From a virus: a stretch of DNA of 48,094 bases. Position numbers and translations under genes: made by a program. The stretch spans positions 1-48,094 of IMG/VR virus record IMGVR_UViG_3300032284_000424. The stretch is one strand, 5' to 3'. The notes beneath the pieces are model-generated. The model saw only the letters and a list, made by a program, of their open reading frames with translations. It was not told where the DNA came from and did no database searches. This document shows positions 24,806 to 35,185 of the stretch, one piece after another (position 1 is the first letter of the stretch; the number at the start of each line of letters is the position of its first letter).

Positions 24806-25434
24806 TGGCTATTACTGTTCAATTTATTAACACAGGGTCTAGCGCAAATGCTGGAAACGGTGATAGCTTAAGAACAGCATTTAATAAAATTAATGCTAAC
24901 TTTGCTGTCCTAAGTACATCGTCCGGATTTGTTTTAACTCCAGCAACCACAAGTGCACTAGGTGGAGTTAAAGCTGGTGTAGGAATTATAATTGCCGATG
25001 ATGGTACTATTAGTTCAACAGGAACTAACGCAGGTAGTACTGTTAGTGTTTTAGATCAAACTAATGCTCCGAGTGTAGATATTGTAAGTTACACAGGAAG
25101 AACTATACTAACAACTGGTACACAAGTGCTATTCAGTTTTGACAAAACAGTTTACAGAAGCGCAACTATAGATGTTAGCGCAACTAACGAAGCCAATCAA
25201 ACTGACGATGTTGCTGCCGGATACGCAGTAACATGGGCAGGTAATCTCGCAACAGTTGTAGGACTAGGACCAATTGCGTTTGGAACAGACGGTACAACTG
25301 GGTCTGCTCAATGGGATCTAACTGCTGATATATCAGGATCAAACATTAATGTAAGAATGAAAAATCCTGTAGGCAATGCCGCAGTTGGTAATCCGATTAC
25401 CTGGCGTGCCAAGGTAAGTTTATTTAGGCTATAA
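24805..25434 (+). CDS. Fibre-associated structural protein with N-terminal attachment module, 209 aa
   Basis: Starts MAITVQFINTGSSANAGNGD and continues SLRTAFNKINANFAVL, the same INxG...GDxxRxAFxKxNxNF module as the giant fibre gene, so both probably dock at the same virion site. It is followed by ALGGVKAGVGIIIADDGTIS, a recurrent phage-fibre linker. The C-terminal 120 residues are a beta-sandwich-like domain (ILTTGTQVLFSFDKTVYRSA, VTWAGNLATVVGLG, ITWRAKVSLFRL) that may bind a surface ligand. Likely a short fibre or collar/baseplate decoration. Confidence 0.7.
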   Translation: MAITVQFINTGSSANAGNGDSLRTAFNKINANFAVLSTSSGFVLTPATTSALGGVKAGVGIIIADDGTISSTGTNAGSTVSVLDQTNAPSVDIVSYTGRTILTTGTQVLFSFDKTVYRSATIDVSATNEANQTDDVAAGYAVTWAGNLATVVGLGPIAFGTDGTTGSAQWDLTADISGSNINVRMKNPVGNAAVGNPITWRAKVSLFRL

Positions 25435-25437
25435 CAC

Positions 25438-28170
25438 ATGACAGCACCAAAATGGTTAACTCCAACTGGTTTCTTAGGAACAGTATCAGAAGAAACTACA
25501 CTTAACTTGCCCATTGAATATGTAGGTCAAGATGTAACCTTTTCTGTAATTACAGGAACATTACCACCTGGACTATTACTGGTCAATTCTACATGGAGTC
25601 CTACTACTCAGTATAATGTTGGAGACAAAGTATTATACGATAATGTAAATTATATTTGTACAGCTACTCACAATTCAAGCATTTCGTTTAACAGTATTAA
25701 CTGGCAAGCTACTACTACAACAAACTCTGTAAATATTTTTGGCAGTCCATTTGCTGTGTCAGATGTAGTACAAAATAATTTTGTTATTCGTGCTAAAAAT
25801 TCAAGCGGAGTCGCTGATAGAACATTTAGTATGAATGTTGAAGGCCCTCGCAGTCCTGTGTGGTTAACACCCGAAGGATTTATTGCTATAGGAACTAGTG
25901 GCGAACAGTATACTGTTAATCAACAGATAGTAGACTATCAATTTACAGCAGATGCTAATGTTACTAACAGCGCAACTAAAGTTCGATTCTATATAGCTGA
26001 CGGAGACGGCACATTGCCTCCCGGACTTACATTAGATGAAGATGGCCGATTATCAGGTTATATTGATGAGATATTAGACACTGATACAGACGAAACTCCT
26101 AGTACAGGTTTTGACTCAGACAGCTATGATAATTTTCCATACGATTTTGTAGACTTAATAAATGGTCAAGTAATTAAACCTAAATTTATTACTAAAACAT
26201 ATCAATTTATTATTACAGCAACAGACGGCTTTGCTACTAACACTAGATTGTTTAAGATCTTATTATTAGATCACAACATGTTTAAAGTTGATACAACATG
26301 GATTAGAGCAGACAGTGATTATTTTGCTAACATTAGTCCGTTGTTTACCCCAACATGGTTAAGTCCTGCTAACTTAGGATCTCGTAGAGCTGACAATTAT
26401 CAAGTAGTCGAATTAAACAAATACGATCCTTTCCCAGATGAAGGACCAGTAGCATTTACATGGGACAATAAAGTCAATCCAGAAATACGCTGTTTGGCAG
26501 ATAGTCGTTTCGACTTTTACGGTAACCAAGTTTATAACATTGGACCTAACCAAACAACAAATAGATCCGGAGATACTGTCATTTGGATTCGAGGAGCAAC
26601 TAGCGCACCCCAAGTAGGACAATATATCTATTTGTCAGATTTTATGACAAATAGCGACACTAAACTATATCAAATTGCTTCTGTAATTCCAACTCCAAGT
26701 GAACCAGACGGATACTATCAATTAACAGTTCAATATGATCCTGTGCGTACTACAGTACCAGTAACTGGCGAAATCGTTACAACATATACCGGCAATCAAT
26801 TACAAACTACATTAACCGACGGACTAACAATGTTCATCGGCAGTTTGAGTGAGCACCCTCCCGGATTCAATCTTAATAACATAAATGGTGACCTATATGG
26901 ACAGTTACCATATATGCCTGCCTACAGCAAGAGCTACAAATTTACAATGCGAGTTACTAAAACTGACTCGTTCTATGGAACAAGTGTATATTCAGATCGC
27001 GTGTTTACAATATCTTTAAAAGGTAATATCGAAAGTCAAATTGCTTGGGATACTAGTCCATTAGTAGGAGCGATTGCTTCTGGTTATCAAAGTGAATTGT
27101 TTATTCAAGCACATCACATAGGTGCCGATATTGGAGTTCAGTACTCATTAATAAACGGTGAATTACCTCCGGGAATGACATTAAACATTGACGGAAGTAT
27201 TGCTGGAAAGATTCCTTATAACAGTTTAACCTACATCGACGGAAATACATTTTATCTAGATAATCATACAACAACAATTGATAGACAGTATCAATTTACT
27301 GCTCAGGCTAAAGACAGTTATAACCTAAGCGCAGTTACTAGAGACTTTTACATTCAAATTAATGATTACGATTTAACACCATATACTAATATGTATGTTC
27401 AACCTTTTATGAATCGTGATCGCCGTATTGACTACAGAAATTTTATTACTAGTGAAACACTATTTGCCAAAGATGACATCTATCGACCATATGATCCTGC
27501 GTTCGGAATTCAGTATCAAATTAAATTGTTAATAGAAGCAGGTATCCAAAAATTAGATTTAGCAGATTATGTAATCAGTTTACAACAATATTTCTATAAT
27601 AAGCGTTTCTATTTTGGTGATGTTAAGTATGTACCAGCAACAGACATCGCTGGCAACACACTTTATGAACTAGTATATGTAGATATTATCGATGCTAGCT
27701 CTTCTGTTAACGGAGTCGCTAAATCTGTAGGAATTACTGTAAATGGTAAAACTGCTACCATATATCCTAATGTTGTAGATAACTGGCGTCTAAGTTTAGA
27801 ATCTACTCCTATTAACGGCGAGCCATTACAAGTTGATGAACTATTGCGTCCTAAGTTCATGAACAGCATACAAAAAGACACAGGAGCCCCATTAGGCTTC
27901 ATTAAAGCTGTACCTATTTGCTACGCACAACCTGGCAAAGGTGCTAGTGTTGTTAGAAAAATACAATTAACAGGGTTTGATTTTAAATTATTAGACTTCG
28001 AAGTTGATAGAATTGTAGTGGAGCAAACACTAGATTCAGATACAGCTAAATATCTCAAGTTCCCAAGAAACAGTCTTGTTGTTCCGCTTCCAGCAGGCGA
28101 AAACGACTTGGCAGGCGCAGATGGCGTATTGTGGAGCTTCGATGACGGAAATATATTAACTGCGGAGTAA
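25438..28170 (+). CDS. Large tail/baseplate protein with repeated Ig-like (He_PIG) domains, 910 aa
   Basis: At least four units end in the LPPGLxL signature of putative Ig-like He_PIG domains: TGTLPPGLLLV (about residue 40), GTLPPGLTLDEDGRLSG (191), HPPGFNLNNINGDLYG (472) and ELPPGMTLNIDGSIAG (576), each following an F-V/T-F-T-A strand. The first domain is interrupted by WSPTTQYNVGDKVLYD, a carbohydrate-binding-module-like insertion. The last 200 residues are different (FMNRDRRIDYRNFITS, LRPKFMNSIQ) and may form the structural anchor. The N-terminal PKWLTPTGFLGTV is repeated at PVWLTPEGFIAIG. Ig-like domains on phage particles commonly aid reversible adsorption. Confidence 0.75.
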   Translation: MTAPKWLTPTGFLGTVSEETTLNLPIEYVGQDVTFSVITGTLPPGLLLVNSTWSPTTQYNVGDKVLYDNVNYICTATHNSSISFNSINWQATTTTNSVNIFGSPFAVSDVVQNNFVIRAKNSSGVADRTFSMNVEGPRSPVWLTPEGFIAIGTSGEQYTVNQQIVDYQFTADANVTNSATKVRFYIADGDGTLPPGLTLDEDGRLSGYIDEILDTDTDETPSTGFDSDSYDNFPYDFVDLINGQVIKPKFITKTYQFIITATDGFATNTRLFKILLLDHNMFKVDTTWIRADSDYFANISPLFTPTWLSPANLGSRRADNYQVVELNKYDPFPDEGPVAFTWDNKVNPEIRCLADSRFDFYGNQVYNIGPNQTTNRSGDTVIWIRGATSAPQVGQYIYLSDFMTNSDTKLYQIASVIPTPSEPDGYYQLTVQYDPVRTTVPVTGEIVTTYTGNQLQTTLTDGLTMFIGSLSEHPPGFNLNNINGDLYGQLPYMPAYSKSYKFTMRVTKTDSFYGTSVYSDRVFTISLKGNIESQIAWDTSPLVGAIASGYQSELFIQAHHIGADIGVQYSLINGELPPGMTLNIDGSIAGKIPYNSLTYIDGNTFYLDNHTTTIDRQYQFTAQAKDSYNLSAVTRDFYIQINDYDLTPYTNMYVQPFMNRDRRIDYRNFITSETLFAKDDIYRPYDPAFGIQYQIKLLIEAGIQKLDLADYVISLQQYFYNKRFYFGDVKYVPATDIAGNTLYELVYVDIIDASSSVNGVAKSVGITVNGKTATIYPNVVDNWRLSLESTPINGEPLQVDELLRPKFMNSIQKDTGAPLGFIKAVPICYAQPGKGASVVRKIQLTGFDFKLLDFEVDRIVVEQTLDSDTAKYLKFPRNSLVVPLPAGENDLAGADGVLWSFDDGNILTAE

Positions 28171-28173
28171 TAG

Positions 28174-31100
28174 ATGAGTACCATTAGTAATTTAGGTTAT
28201 ATTAACAGCGTAACGACAGCGACAATTTTCCCTGCCGTTGATGTGGATATTAACACCGGTATTCCAGGCAAAACTGTAAAGATTACTGCGCAGGATTTAG
28301 GAAACTTTGTTGCTGGAACAATTAGAGTTGGTGCCGTGGGCGCGACTGGTTCACTAGGCGCTACAGGTCCTAAGGGAGCAACTGGTGCCGGAGCAACTGG
28401 TGCTACTGGTGTTCAGGGAACAACTGGAACAACTGGGCCACAAGGTGCTACTGGACCTAAAGGTGCTACTGGACAGCAAGGAAATCTAGGTTCAACTGGT
28501 GCTACCGGTTATGGAGATCAAGGTTCTACAGGTGCTACTGGTTTCCGTGGCGCACCAGGTGCTACTGGATCAACTGGTCCACAAGGATCAACTGGTGCTA
28601 CCGCTCCTCTAGCAACAAGAATTATACCAGGGTCAATGGCTCCCGGAGGTTCTCTATTATATAATCCAACTACTGGCGTAGTAGATACTCCCCAGTATTT
28701 GTATACAACTTCAAGCGTTACATTTAGTGATGTAACGGCTAGTAATACTATTCACGGACCGCAGATTTATGACAACACTCAAAGAGTGCTGACACAAATT
28801 AACATGTCTGTTGCCGGTGACGGCCTATCGTTAAGTACGAGTACATTGTACGGTCCACATGCTAGCTTTACTTTAACTAACAGTGATACACTGAGTATTG
28901 TTACTAACAGAGCCAATGGTAACTATACTAACGCCACAGTACAATTCTTAAATTCACAAGATGCTACAAGTTTAATTAACGCAGGTGTAACTTTTGGAGG
29001 CGGTGTTGGCATTGCCAAAAACGCAAGAATTGGTGGTAGTGCTTATATTGCTGGAGATCTACAGGTAGGCGGATATGACTTAATGTCATTTAATCCAAAT
29101 ACATGGATTGTTTCAACAACTGGTAACGATACAACAGGTGACGGTCGTAGATTACAAAGCGCATTTAAAACTTTAGGATACGCATTATCTCAAGCAAAAA
29201 CAGGAGATACAATTTTAGTAGGTCCAGGTGTATTCTACGAAACATTCCCAATGACCATTTCTACAGGTACAACTGTTTTAGGTAGTGGACTTAGATCTAC
29301 AACTATTAGAGCTACTACAGCAACTAATACACAGTCAGCATTCTTAATGAATGGCGAGTCAATGCTAAGTGATCTAAACATTGGTGGATTCTATAAACCA
29401 GGCTATGCTGTTCAATTTGCTCCAGGTGCTAAAATTACATCTAAGAGCCCGTATGTTGAAAGAATATCTGTAATTACACAAGGTTCTACAACAAGTCCAA
29501 GCGACCCTTACGGATATTCCGCAGGTGATGCTGGTAATGGTATCTATATCGACGGTGCTGTTCTTGACCCAACAAGTTTAGAGCCAGCACTATTATTCAA
29601 CGAAGTAACCTGTATTGTTCCAAACGCAAATGCGTTTTATTTGACCAACGGTGCTCGTGCTGAATTACTAAACGGTTTTTCATATTTTGCTAATACAGCA
29701 GTTACCGCACAAGCAGGCACGGTTGGTCTAGGAGGAGTAGGTAAAACTAAAGTAAGATTAAGTGGTGTTAGCGGAACATTCAATGTAAATGATACTATCA
29801 CTTATAAAGATCCAGTTGGTAATATTCTTGCTCAAGGAACTATTTCTGCTACAACAACAGGCAACTATGTTTATTTAAATGGTCCTGTATATGGATTTGC
29901 TACAGTATTTGATCGTACACCTAAGACTGTATCGTTGTACGGCGGCGCAACTACTAGCACAGCACACGCATGGACAGGTACACAAAGTTTATTCATTGCT
30001 AACACAGCTAGCTACGCTGAAGTATTACATGATACATCTATAGCAATTGGAATTAGCGATTATACTTACGAAGCATGGGTATATCAAACTGTTCAAATTG
30101 GAGTACAATATGTTCTTGTAAAAGGAGCAACCGATAGTACAGCAGTGAGATTATTCTTGAGTGGTGGTATTCCTAATGCTCGACACGGAACATTTACATT
30201 AAATGGATCTGGAGCGATCCCTACTAACACATGGACACATTTAGCATTATCAAAAAATGGAACTACAGTAGCCTTATATGTTAACGGTACGCAAGTAGAT
30301 GCTCGTATTAATGTAACAAGTAATATCAGTAATAACGATCCATTAGATATTGGTGGAGATGGAGTTTACGGGTTAATAGGTTATCTCGACGATGTAAGAG
30401 TTAGTAATGTAGGACGCTATACTGGAGCATCATTTAGTACTCCTACATCAATGTTAGTTAACGATGCCGATACCGTATTGTTATTACACTTCGAAGGTAC
30501 CGCAGTCGTTGACGATTATATATTAGTTCAAAACATTCGTTCTAGCAGTGGTGGTACTGCTACTAAAATTATCTTAGCCGATTATCATCAGTTTGGCGCA
30601 GAGTTGCGCTGTATTGGATCAGCCGCTGTGTTTGGTAACAGAGGTGTTGTAGCCAATGGCACTGGTACTGACCTAAAACTATATGCGTTTAATATGAGCT
30701 TTATTGGCTCAGGTGGAGACTTAACCGATGACGTAAGTTTAGCAATACAGACCAACGAAGTTATTCAAACTAATGGTGGTAAGGTCTATTATCAAACATT
30801 TGATCAAAATGGTGACTTCCGTGTTGGCGATAGTTTTCTAGTTAATGAAAGAACTGGAGCTGTAACATTTGGTGCCGCTAATATTAACCTATCAAGTTTA
30901 CAAAGTTTAACAATTAGTGACGGTGTTAATAACGCCGTTGTCAATCCAACAAGCATTACTGTTGGTGATCTTCAGCTAGCTGGCGGAACACTTTCAACTG
31001 CAGCCGGTACATTAACATTAGATCCATTTGGGCGTTTAACTATTGCTAATGGTAATTTCCAAATTGGCGGACAATTAACAACATACGGCCCGACCTATGT

Positions 31101-32127
31101 TGTTAACACTAGCCCATCAACTGGATTAGGCACAGGCGCACTACAAGTAAGTGGCGGAGCAAGTATTTTATTAAATGCTAATGTTGGAGGACAACTATTT
31201 GTACAAAATTCGACACAGGCAACATCAACAATAACCGGTGCTTTACAAGTTGTAAATGGCGGAGCCGGCATTGGTGGTAACTTGTATGTAGGCGGTGCTA
31301 CAGTATCTGCTACAAACGCTACAGCATATTTTAACAGTATTCAAGGTACTCCAATCGGTACCGTAACAAAAGCCGCGGGTACATTTACTGCTCTAACAGC
31401 CGATACAATTAGTGTAGGTGGGGGCGGGTTAAACGGAGTTAGTGTAGGCAATGTTACTAGCGCATCGGGTAGATTTACTACATTGAGCGCAAACACCGTA
31501 ACATTTATTGGCGGAACAATTGATAATACTACAATTGGCTCCGTAACAAGCTCAACTGGTAGATTTAGTACTCTAACTGTTACAACATTAAATGTAGCAG
31601 GTGGCGGATTAAACAATACAACAATTGGTCTTTCAACACCGGCTGCTGGTAGTTTCACTAACTTAACAGCGCAGACTATCAGCGTAGGTGGTGGTGGGTT
31701 GAACGGTGTCGATATAGGTCTAGTAAGCCCAGCACGTGGTAAATTTGTCGATGTAACCGTAACAACTGCTACAAACAGTACCAGCACAACTACTGGCGGG
31801 TTAGTAGTAACAGGTGGCGTAGGAATTGGACAGGATCTATTTGTAGGCGGTCAAATCTACGGTCCAACAACAGCAACAGTATACATAACAGCAGGCGCAG
31901 GGGCTGGATCAATAAATAGTATATTAGCAAACTATTATACCAAAGCGCAAATAGACGATTTAATTGGATTCTCAACTATTCCAATAGACCAAACATGGTC
32001 AACCGTAATAGACACAATTGATCCTACTATTAGTCAAGATTGGGGTAATATTACAGATGTTCTCGATCCAACTGTATCAGATCAGACAGAAGATTGGGAA
32101 ATAGATGCAGCGCCAGGATCAATGTAA
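28174..32127 (+). CDS. Large adhesin with collagen-like, beta-helix and LamG-like modules, 1317 aa
   Basis: Residues 53-143 are collagen-like Gly-X-Y repeats rich in GAT and GPK/GPQ, with two one-residue slips. From about 311 [18 protein letters not shown] to about 440 is a pectate-lyase-like beta-helix (DUF1565 style). Residues about 600-750 are a laminin-G/concanavalin-like domain: [29 protein letters not shown] and [11 protein letters not shown]. Then [20 protein letters not shown] matches a module in the giant fibre. The last 300 residues are repeats of TGALQVxGGxGI type and GGGLNxxxIG type. Probably a trimeric side fibre that binds surface polysaccharide. The start has GGAG 7 bases upstream. 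Confidence 0.8.
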   Translation: MSTISNLGYINSVTTATIFPAVDVDINTGIPGKTVKITAQDLGNFVAGTIRVGAVGATGSLGATGPKGATGAGATGATGVQGTTGTTGPQGATGPKGATGQQGNLGSTGATGYGDQGSTGATGFRGAPGATGSTGPQGSTGATAPLATRIIPGSMAPGGSLLYNPTTGVVDTPQYLYTTSSVTFSDVTASNTIHGPQIYDNTQRVLTQINMSVAGDGLSLSTSTLYGPHASFTLTNSDTLSIVTNRANGNYTNATVQFLNSQDATSLINAGVTFGGGVGIAKNARIGGSAYIAGDLQVGGYDLMSFNPNTWIVSTTGNDTTGDGRRLQSAFKTLGYALSQAKTGDTILVGPGVFYETFPMTISTGTTVLGSGLRSTTIRATTATNTQSAFLMNGESMLSDLNIGGFYKPGYAVQFAPGAKITSKSPYVERISVITQGSTTSPSDPYGYSAGDAGNGIYIDGAVLDPTSLEPALLFNEVTCIVPNANAFYLTNGARAELLNGFSYFANTAVTAQAGTVGLGGVGKTKVRLSGVSGTFNVNDTITYKDPVGNILAQGTISATTTGNYVYLNGPVYGFATVFDRTPKTVSLYGGATTSTAHAWTGTQSLFIANTASYAEVLHDTSIAIGISDYTYEAWVYQTVQIGVQYVLVKGATDSTAVRLFLSGGIPNARHGTFTLNGSGAIPTNTWTHLALSKNGTTVALYVNGTQVDARINVTSNISNNDPLDIGGDGVYGLIGYLDDVRVSNVGRYTGASFSTPTSMLVNDADTVLLLHFEGTAVVDDYILVQNIRSSSGGTATKIILADYHQFGAELRCIGSAAVFGNRGVVANGTGTDLKLYAFNMSFIGSGGDLTDDVSLAIQTNEVIQTNGGKVYYQTFDQNGDFRVGDSFLVNERTGAVTFGAANINLSSLQSLTISDGVNNAVVNPTSITVGDLQLAGGTLSTAAGTLTLDPFGRLTIANGNFQIGGQLTTYGPTYVVNTSPSTGLGTGALQVSGGASILLNANVGGQLFVQNSTQATSTITGALQVVNGGAGIGGNLYVGGATVSATNATAYFNSIQGTPIGTVTKAAGTFTALTADTISVGGGGLNGVSVGNVTSASGRFTTLSANTVTFIGGTIDNTTIGSVTSSTGRFSTLTVTTLNVAGGGLNNTTIGLSTPAAGSFTNLTAQTISVGGGGLNGVDIGLVSPARGKFVDVTVTTATNSTSTTTGGLVVTGGVGIGQDLFVGGQIYGPTTATVYITAGAGAGSINSILANYYTKAQIDDLIGFSTIPIDQTWSTVIDTIDPTISQDWGNITDVLDPTVSDQTEDWEIDAAPGSM

Positions 32128-32157
32128 AAATTAACAGGAAAGTAACAGGAGCTTTTA

Positions 32158-34416
32158 ATGTCAGCAAAACAAGTACAATTTAGACGAGGCAGTTCGACAC
32201 AGATTGCCAGCTTCACAGGAGCACTAGCTGAAGTAGTAGTCGATACAACTAACCACCGTCTTGTGGTACAAGACGGATCAACTGCGGGCGGATTTGCCGC
32301 GGCACGACTTAATGAAGTAGTGGCCGCAGGTACAACTGCTACTTCAACAGTACTTGGTACTGTTAAAATTGGTACAAACATACAAGCCGCAGGTGATGGT
32401 ACTATTAACATAGGTACTGCTGGATTTGCTGTAACCGGCGGAACATTAACAGCAGGTGCCGCAACATTTACAGGCGGGCTAGCTCTTAATACTAGCGGTA
32501 CGCTAACAACTGATCAAACAACAGGTGCATTGTTTAACACTAACGCAACTACATTAAACATAGGTGGTGCTGCCACAGCATTAACATTAGGTTCAAGTAG
32601 TGTTGGTACGCTGACAATCAACAACCCTACTATTTCTACTAGTGTTACTAATGGCACATTGGCTCTGTTTAATACAGGGCTAACTGGTACATTAAACCTA
32701 GCGGGTGCGGCTGGTACAATAGCAATCGGTGCTCAGTCAAGTACGCTAACAGTTGGCGGTACACTAGTTGGCACAGCGGCTACACAAAACGTATTCAATA
32801 CCGTAGCAACTACCGTTAACGCATTTGGTGCGGCAAGCACAGCATTAACAGTTGGTAACTCTAGTGGTAACCTAACATTAAACCCCGGCACAATTTTAGG
32901 TAGTCAGGTTGCACAAAACTTATTCAACACAGTAGCAACTACTATTAACTTTGCTGGTGCCGCTACTAGCGTTAACATTGGTGCAGCAACAGGTACAATG
33001 AACCTAAAGAACGCAACAATTGAAAACCCTAACTCAACATTAACACTATTCAACGCAACTCCAACAACTATTAACTTTGGTGGTGCAGCTACTGCGTTAA
33101 GTATAGGTGCCGCGACTGGTACATTAACTGTTGGAAATCCAACCTTGACAATGACCAACGGTACTACATTAAACATGAATGGTGCTAGCCCAAGTATCGT
33201 TACATCTAACGCAGGTACAGCATCATTATTCAATACTAACGCAGTAACCGTTAACATTGCCGGAGGAGCAAGTACAGCAGTTAACATCGGTAACGCAAGT
33301 GGTACAATGACCTTGCGTAGCCCAACAGTGGTAGGTAGCGCAACAACACAAAACTTATACAACACAGTAGCAACTACAATGAACTTTGCCGGTGCGGCAA
33401 CTACTTTATCAATTGGCGCTACAACAGGTGCTACATTTACATTGAACCCAGGTACACTAGTAGGAGCTAATACAACACAAAACGTATTTAATACAGTAGC
33501 AACTACAATTAACTTTGGTGGTGCGGCAACTACTTTATCAATTGGCGCTACAACAGGTGCTACATTTACATTGAACCCAGGTACACTAGTAGGCGCCAAT
33601 ACAACACAAAACGTATTTAATACAGTAGCAACAACTGTTAACGCATTTGGAGCTGCAAGTTCTGGAATTACTCTAGGTAACTCTAGTGGTAATTTAACAT
33701 TAAATCCAGGTACAGTTTTAGGTAGTCAAACAACACAAAACTTATACAACACAGTAGCAACTACAATGAACTTTGCAGGTGCCGCTACTACATTAGCAAT
33801 CGGTGCTGGTGCTAGTACATTAACTGTTGGTAGTACAATTTTAGGTTCTGCTACAACACAAAACGTATTTAATACAGTAGCAACAACTGTTAACGCATTT
33901 GGTGCGGCTACAACACTAAGCATAGGTAATGCTTCGGGTACTACAACAGTTAACGGTAACTTGACAGCAAGTGGTACATTAACTGGCAGTAGTACTGTTA
34001 CTTTAAACCCTGCTAACGCAAGTGTAAGTATTGCTCCAACAGGAACTGGTTCAGCAACAATTAACCCTGCTACGCAAGGTAACATCAATAATATGAATAT
34101 TGGTGCTACTACAGCAGGTTCTGGTAAGTTTACCACTTTACAAGGCGGATACCAAGGTGTTGGTTCAGCAAGTGCGACAATTGGCACAAACACTTTTGTT
34201 GGTGTTAACTATTCAGGTGCGGTATCATTAACATTACCAGCAGTTCAAACAGGTCGTATTATACACATTAAAGATGAAAGCGGTGCGGCTTCAACTAATA
34301 ATATTACAATTACACCAGCTACAGGTACAATCGATGGTGCGTCGAACCTAGTGTTGAACATTTCATACGGATCATATACATTGTATAGCAACGGTTCAAA
34401 CTGGTTTGTAATTTAA
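32158..34416 (+). CDS. Repetitive tail-fibre protein with 43-residue repeats, 752 aa
   Basis: The N-terminus VQFRRGSSTQIASFTGALAE followed by DTTNHRLVVQDGSTAGGF is the common fibre-attachment domain seen at the start of phage tropism and hyaluronidase-like proteins. Residues about 190-600 are degenerate repeats built on TTQNVFNTVATTxNxxGAAT plus LSIGxxxGxxTLNPGT. Two successive units (33391-33519 and 33520-33648) are nearly identical at DNA level with a 129-base period. The C-terminus VNYSGAVSLTLPAVQTG, then IHIKDESGAASTNNITITPA and YTLYSNGSNWFVI, is the typical fibre-tip fold. SD AGGAG precedes ATG 32158. Confidence 0.8.
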   Translation: MSAKQVQFRRGSSTQIASFTGALAEVVVDTTNHRLVVQDGSTAGGFAAARLNEVVAAGTTATSTVLGTVKIGTNIQAAGDGTINIGTAGFAVTGGTLTAGAATFTGGLALNTSGTLTTDQTTGALFNTNATTLNIGGAATALTLGSSSVGTLTINNPTISTSVTNGTLALFNTGLTGTLNLAGAAGTIAIGAQSSTLTVGGTLVGTAATQNVFNTVATTVNAFGAASTALTVGNSSGNLTLNPGTILGSQVAQNLFNTVATTINFAGAATSVNIGAATGTMNLKNATIENPNSTLTLFNATPTTINFGGAATALSIGAATGTLTVGNPTLTMTNGTTLNMNGASPSIVTSNAGTASLFNTNAVTVNIAGGASTAVNIGNASGTMTLRSPTVVGSATTQNLYNTVATTMNFAGAATTLSIGATTGATFTLNPGTLVGANTTQNVFNTVATTINFGGAATTLSIGATTGATFTLNPGTLVGANTTQNVFNTVATTVNAFGAASSGITLGNSSGNLTLNPGTVLGSQTTQNLYNTVATTMNFAGAATTLAIGAGASTLTVGSTILGSATTQNVFNTVATTVNAFGAATTLSIGNASGTTTVNGNLTASGTLTGSSTVTLNPANASVSIAPTGTGSATINPATQGNINNMNIGATTAGSGKFTTLQGGYQGVGSASATIGTNTFVGVNYSGAVSLTLPAVQTGRIIHIKDESGAASTNNITITPATGTIDGASNLVLNISYGSYTLYSNGSNWFVI
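33391..33648 (+). repeat. Tandem 129-base repeat in the 32158 fibre gene
   Basis: Two adjacent units of 129 bases (43 codons) are nearly identical in their first ~110 bases, then diverge. Flanking units match only at protein level, so this pair reflects a recent duplication or gene conversion. Confidence 0.75.
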
Positions 34417-34426
34417 GGAGATTTGA

Positions 34427-35185
34427 ATGTCATACAATCCATACGCACATACTACAGCTACAACAGCACACGTCGGGTTACTAAAATTAAGTACCGGTGT
34501 TAGTGCAGACGGTTCTGGCGGATTAGTTACAACTAGCGTTCCTAACGGAGTAACTACTGGCGGTAGTTACAGTGATCCTAGTTGGATCACTTCATTAAGT
34601 GGTAGTAAACTAAGTGGAACTGTAGTCGCAACCAATGGCGTTGTTACATCAGGTAGTTACAGTGATCCTAGTTGGTTAACAATTAGTAAAACTAAAGTCG
34701 GGTTAAGTGCTGTTGAAAATACAGCATTATCAACTTGGGCAGGATCTAGTAACATAACTACTGTTGGTAGCTTAGGTAGCACACAAATAAGTAGTTTAGG
34801 TATTGGTACTGCAGCTTCCGGTACAACTGGTGAAATCCGTGCTACTAACAACATCACAGGGTATTATACTTCAGATCGTACCCTAAAAGAAAATATTCGT
34901 AACATCGATAATGCTTTAAACAAAGTTAAATCAGTTAATGGTGTTTACTTTGATTGGATTCAAAGTTACATTGATTCTCGAGGCGGTGAAGATGGATATT
35001 TTGTTCGTCGATCAGACACAGGTGTTATTGCTCAAGAAATTGAATCGGTTCTTCCAGAAGTAGTAGGTACTAGAGAAGACGGTACCAAAGCCGTTGCTTA
35101 TGAAAAATTAGCAGGCCTATTAATCGAAGCAATTAAGGAACTAGATCTCAAAATCGAAGAAATCAAAACACACTTGGGGATTTAA
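34427..35185 (+). CDS. Short tail fibre with S74 autochaperone, first of three paralogues, 252 aa
   Basis: The N-terminal module MSYNPYAHTTATTAHVGLLK and SGGLVTTSVPNGVTTGGSYS is shared with the next two fibre genes. One 30-residue unit (SWITSLSGSKLSGTVVATNG) follows, then KTKVGLSAVENTALSTWAG, a common fibre segment. The C-terminal 104 residues are a Peptidase_S74 chaperone with Ser149-Asp and Lys154 in SDRTLK, plus TGVIAQEIESVLPEVV and LAGLLIEAIKELDLK. After self-cleavage the mature protein would be only about 148 residues, a small trimeric fibre. SD AAGGAG precedes ATG 34427. Confidence 0.82.
   Translation: MSYNPYAHTTATTAHVGLLKLSTGVSADGSGGLVTTSVPNGVTTGGSYSDPSWITSLSGSKLSGTVVATNGVVTSGSYSDPSWLTISKTKVGLSAVENTALSTWAGSSNITTVGSLGSTQISSLGIGTAASGTTGEIRATNNITGYYTSDRTLKENIRNIDNALNKVKSVNGVYFDWIQSYIDSRGGEDGYFVRRSDTGVIAQEIESVLPEVVGTREDGTKAVAYEKLAGLLIEAIKELDLKIEEIKTHLGI

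Noticed and set aside
32904-33599. Long leftward open frame (231 codons) antisense to the 32158 fibre gene
   Set aside because: It mirrors the repetitive Thr/Ala/Val-rich codons of the sense gene, contains the same repeats, lacks an SD and has no recognisable protein features. The same applies to leftward frames at 31341-31787 and 33726-34193.
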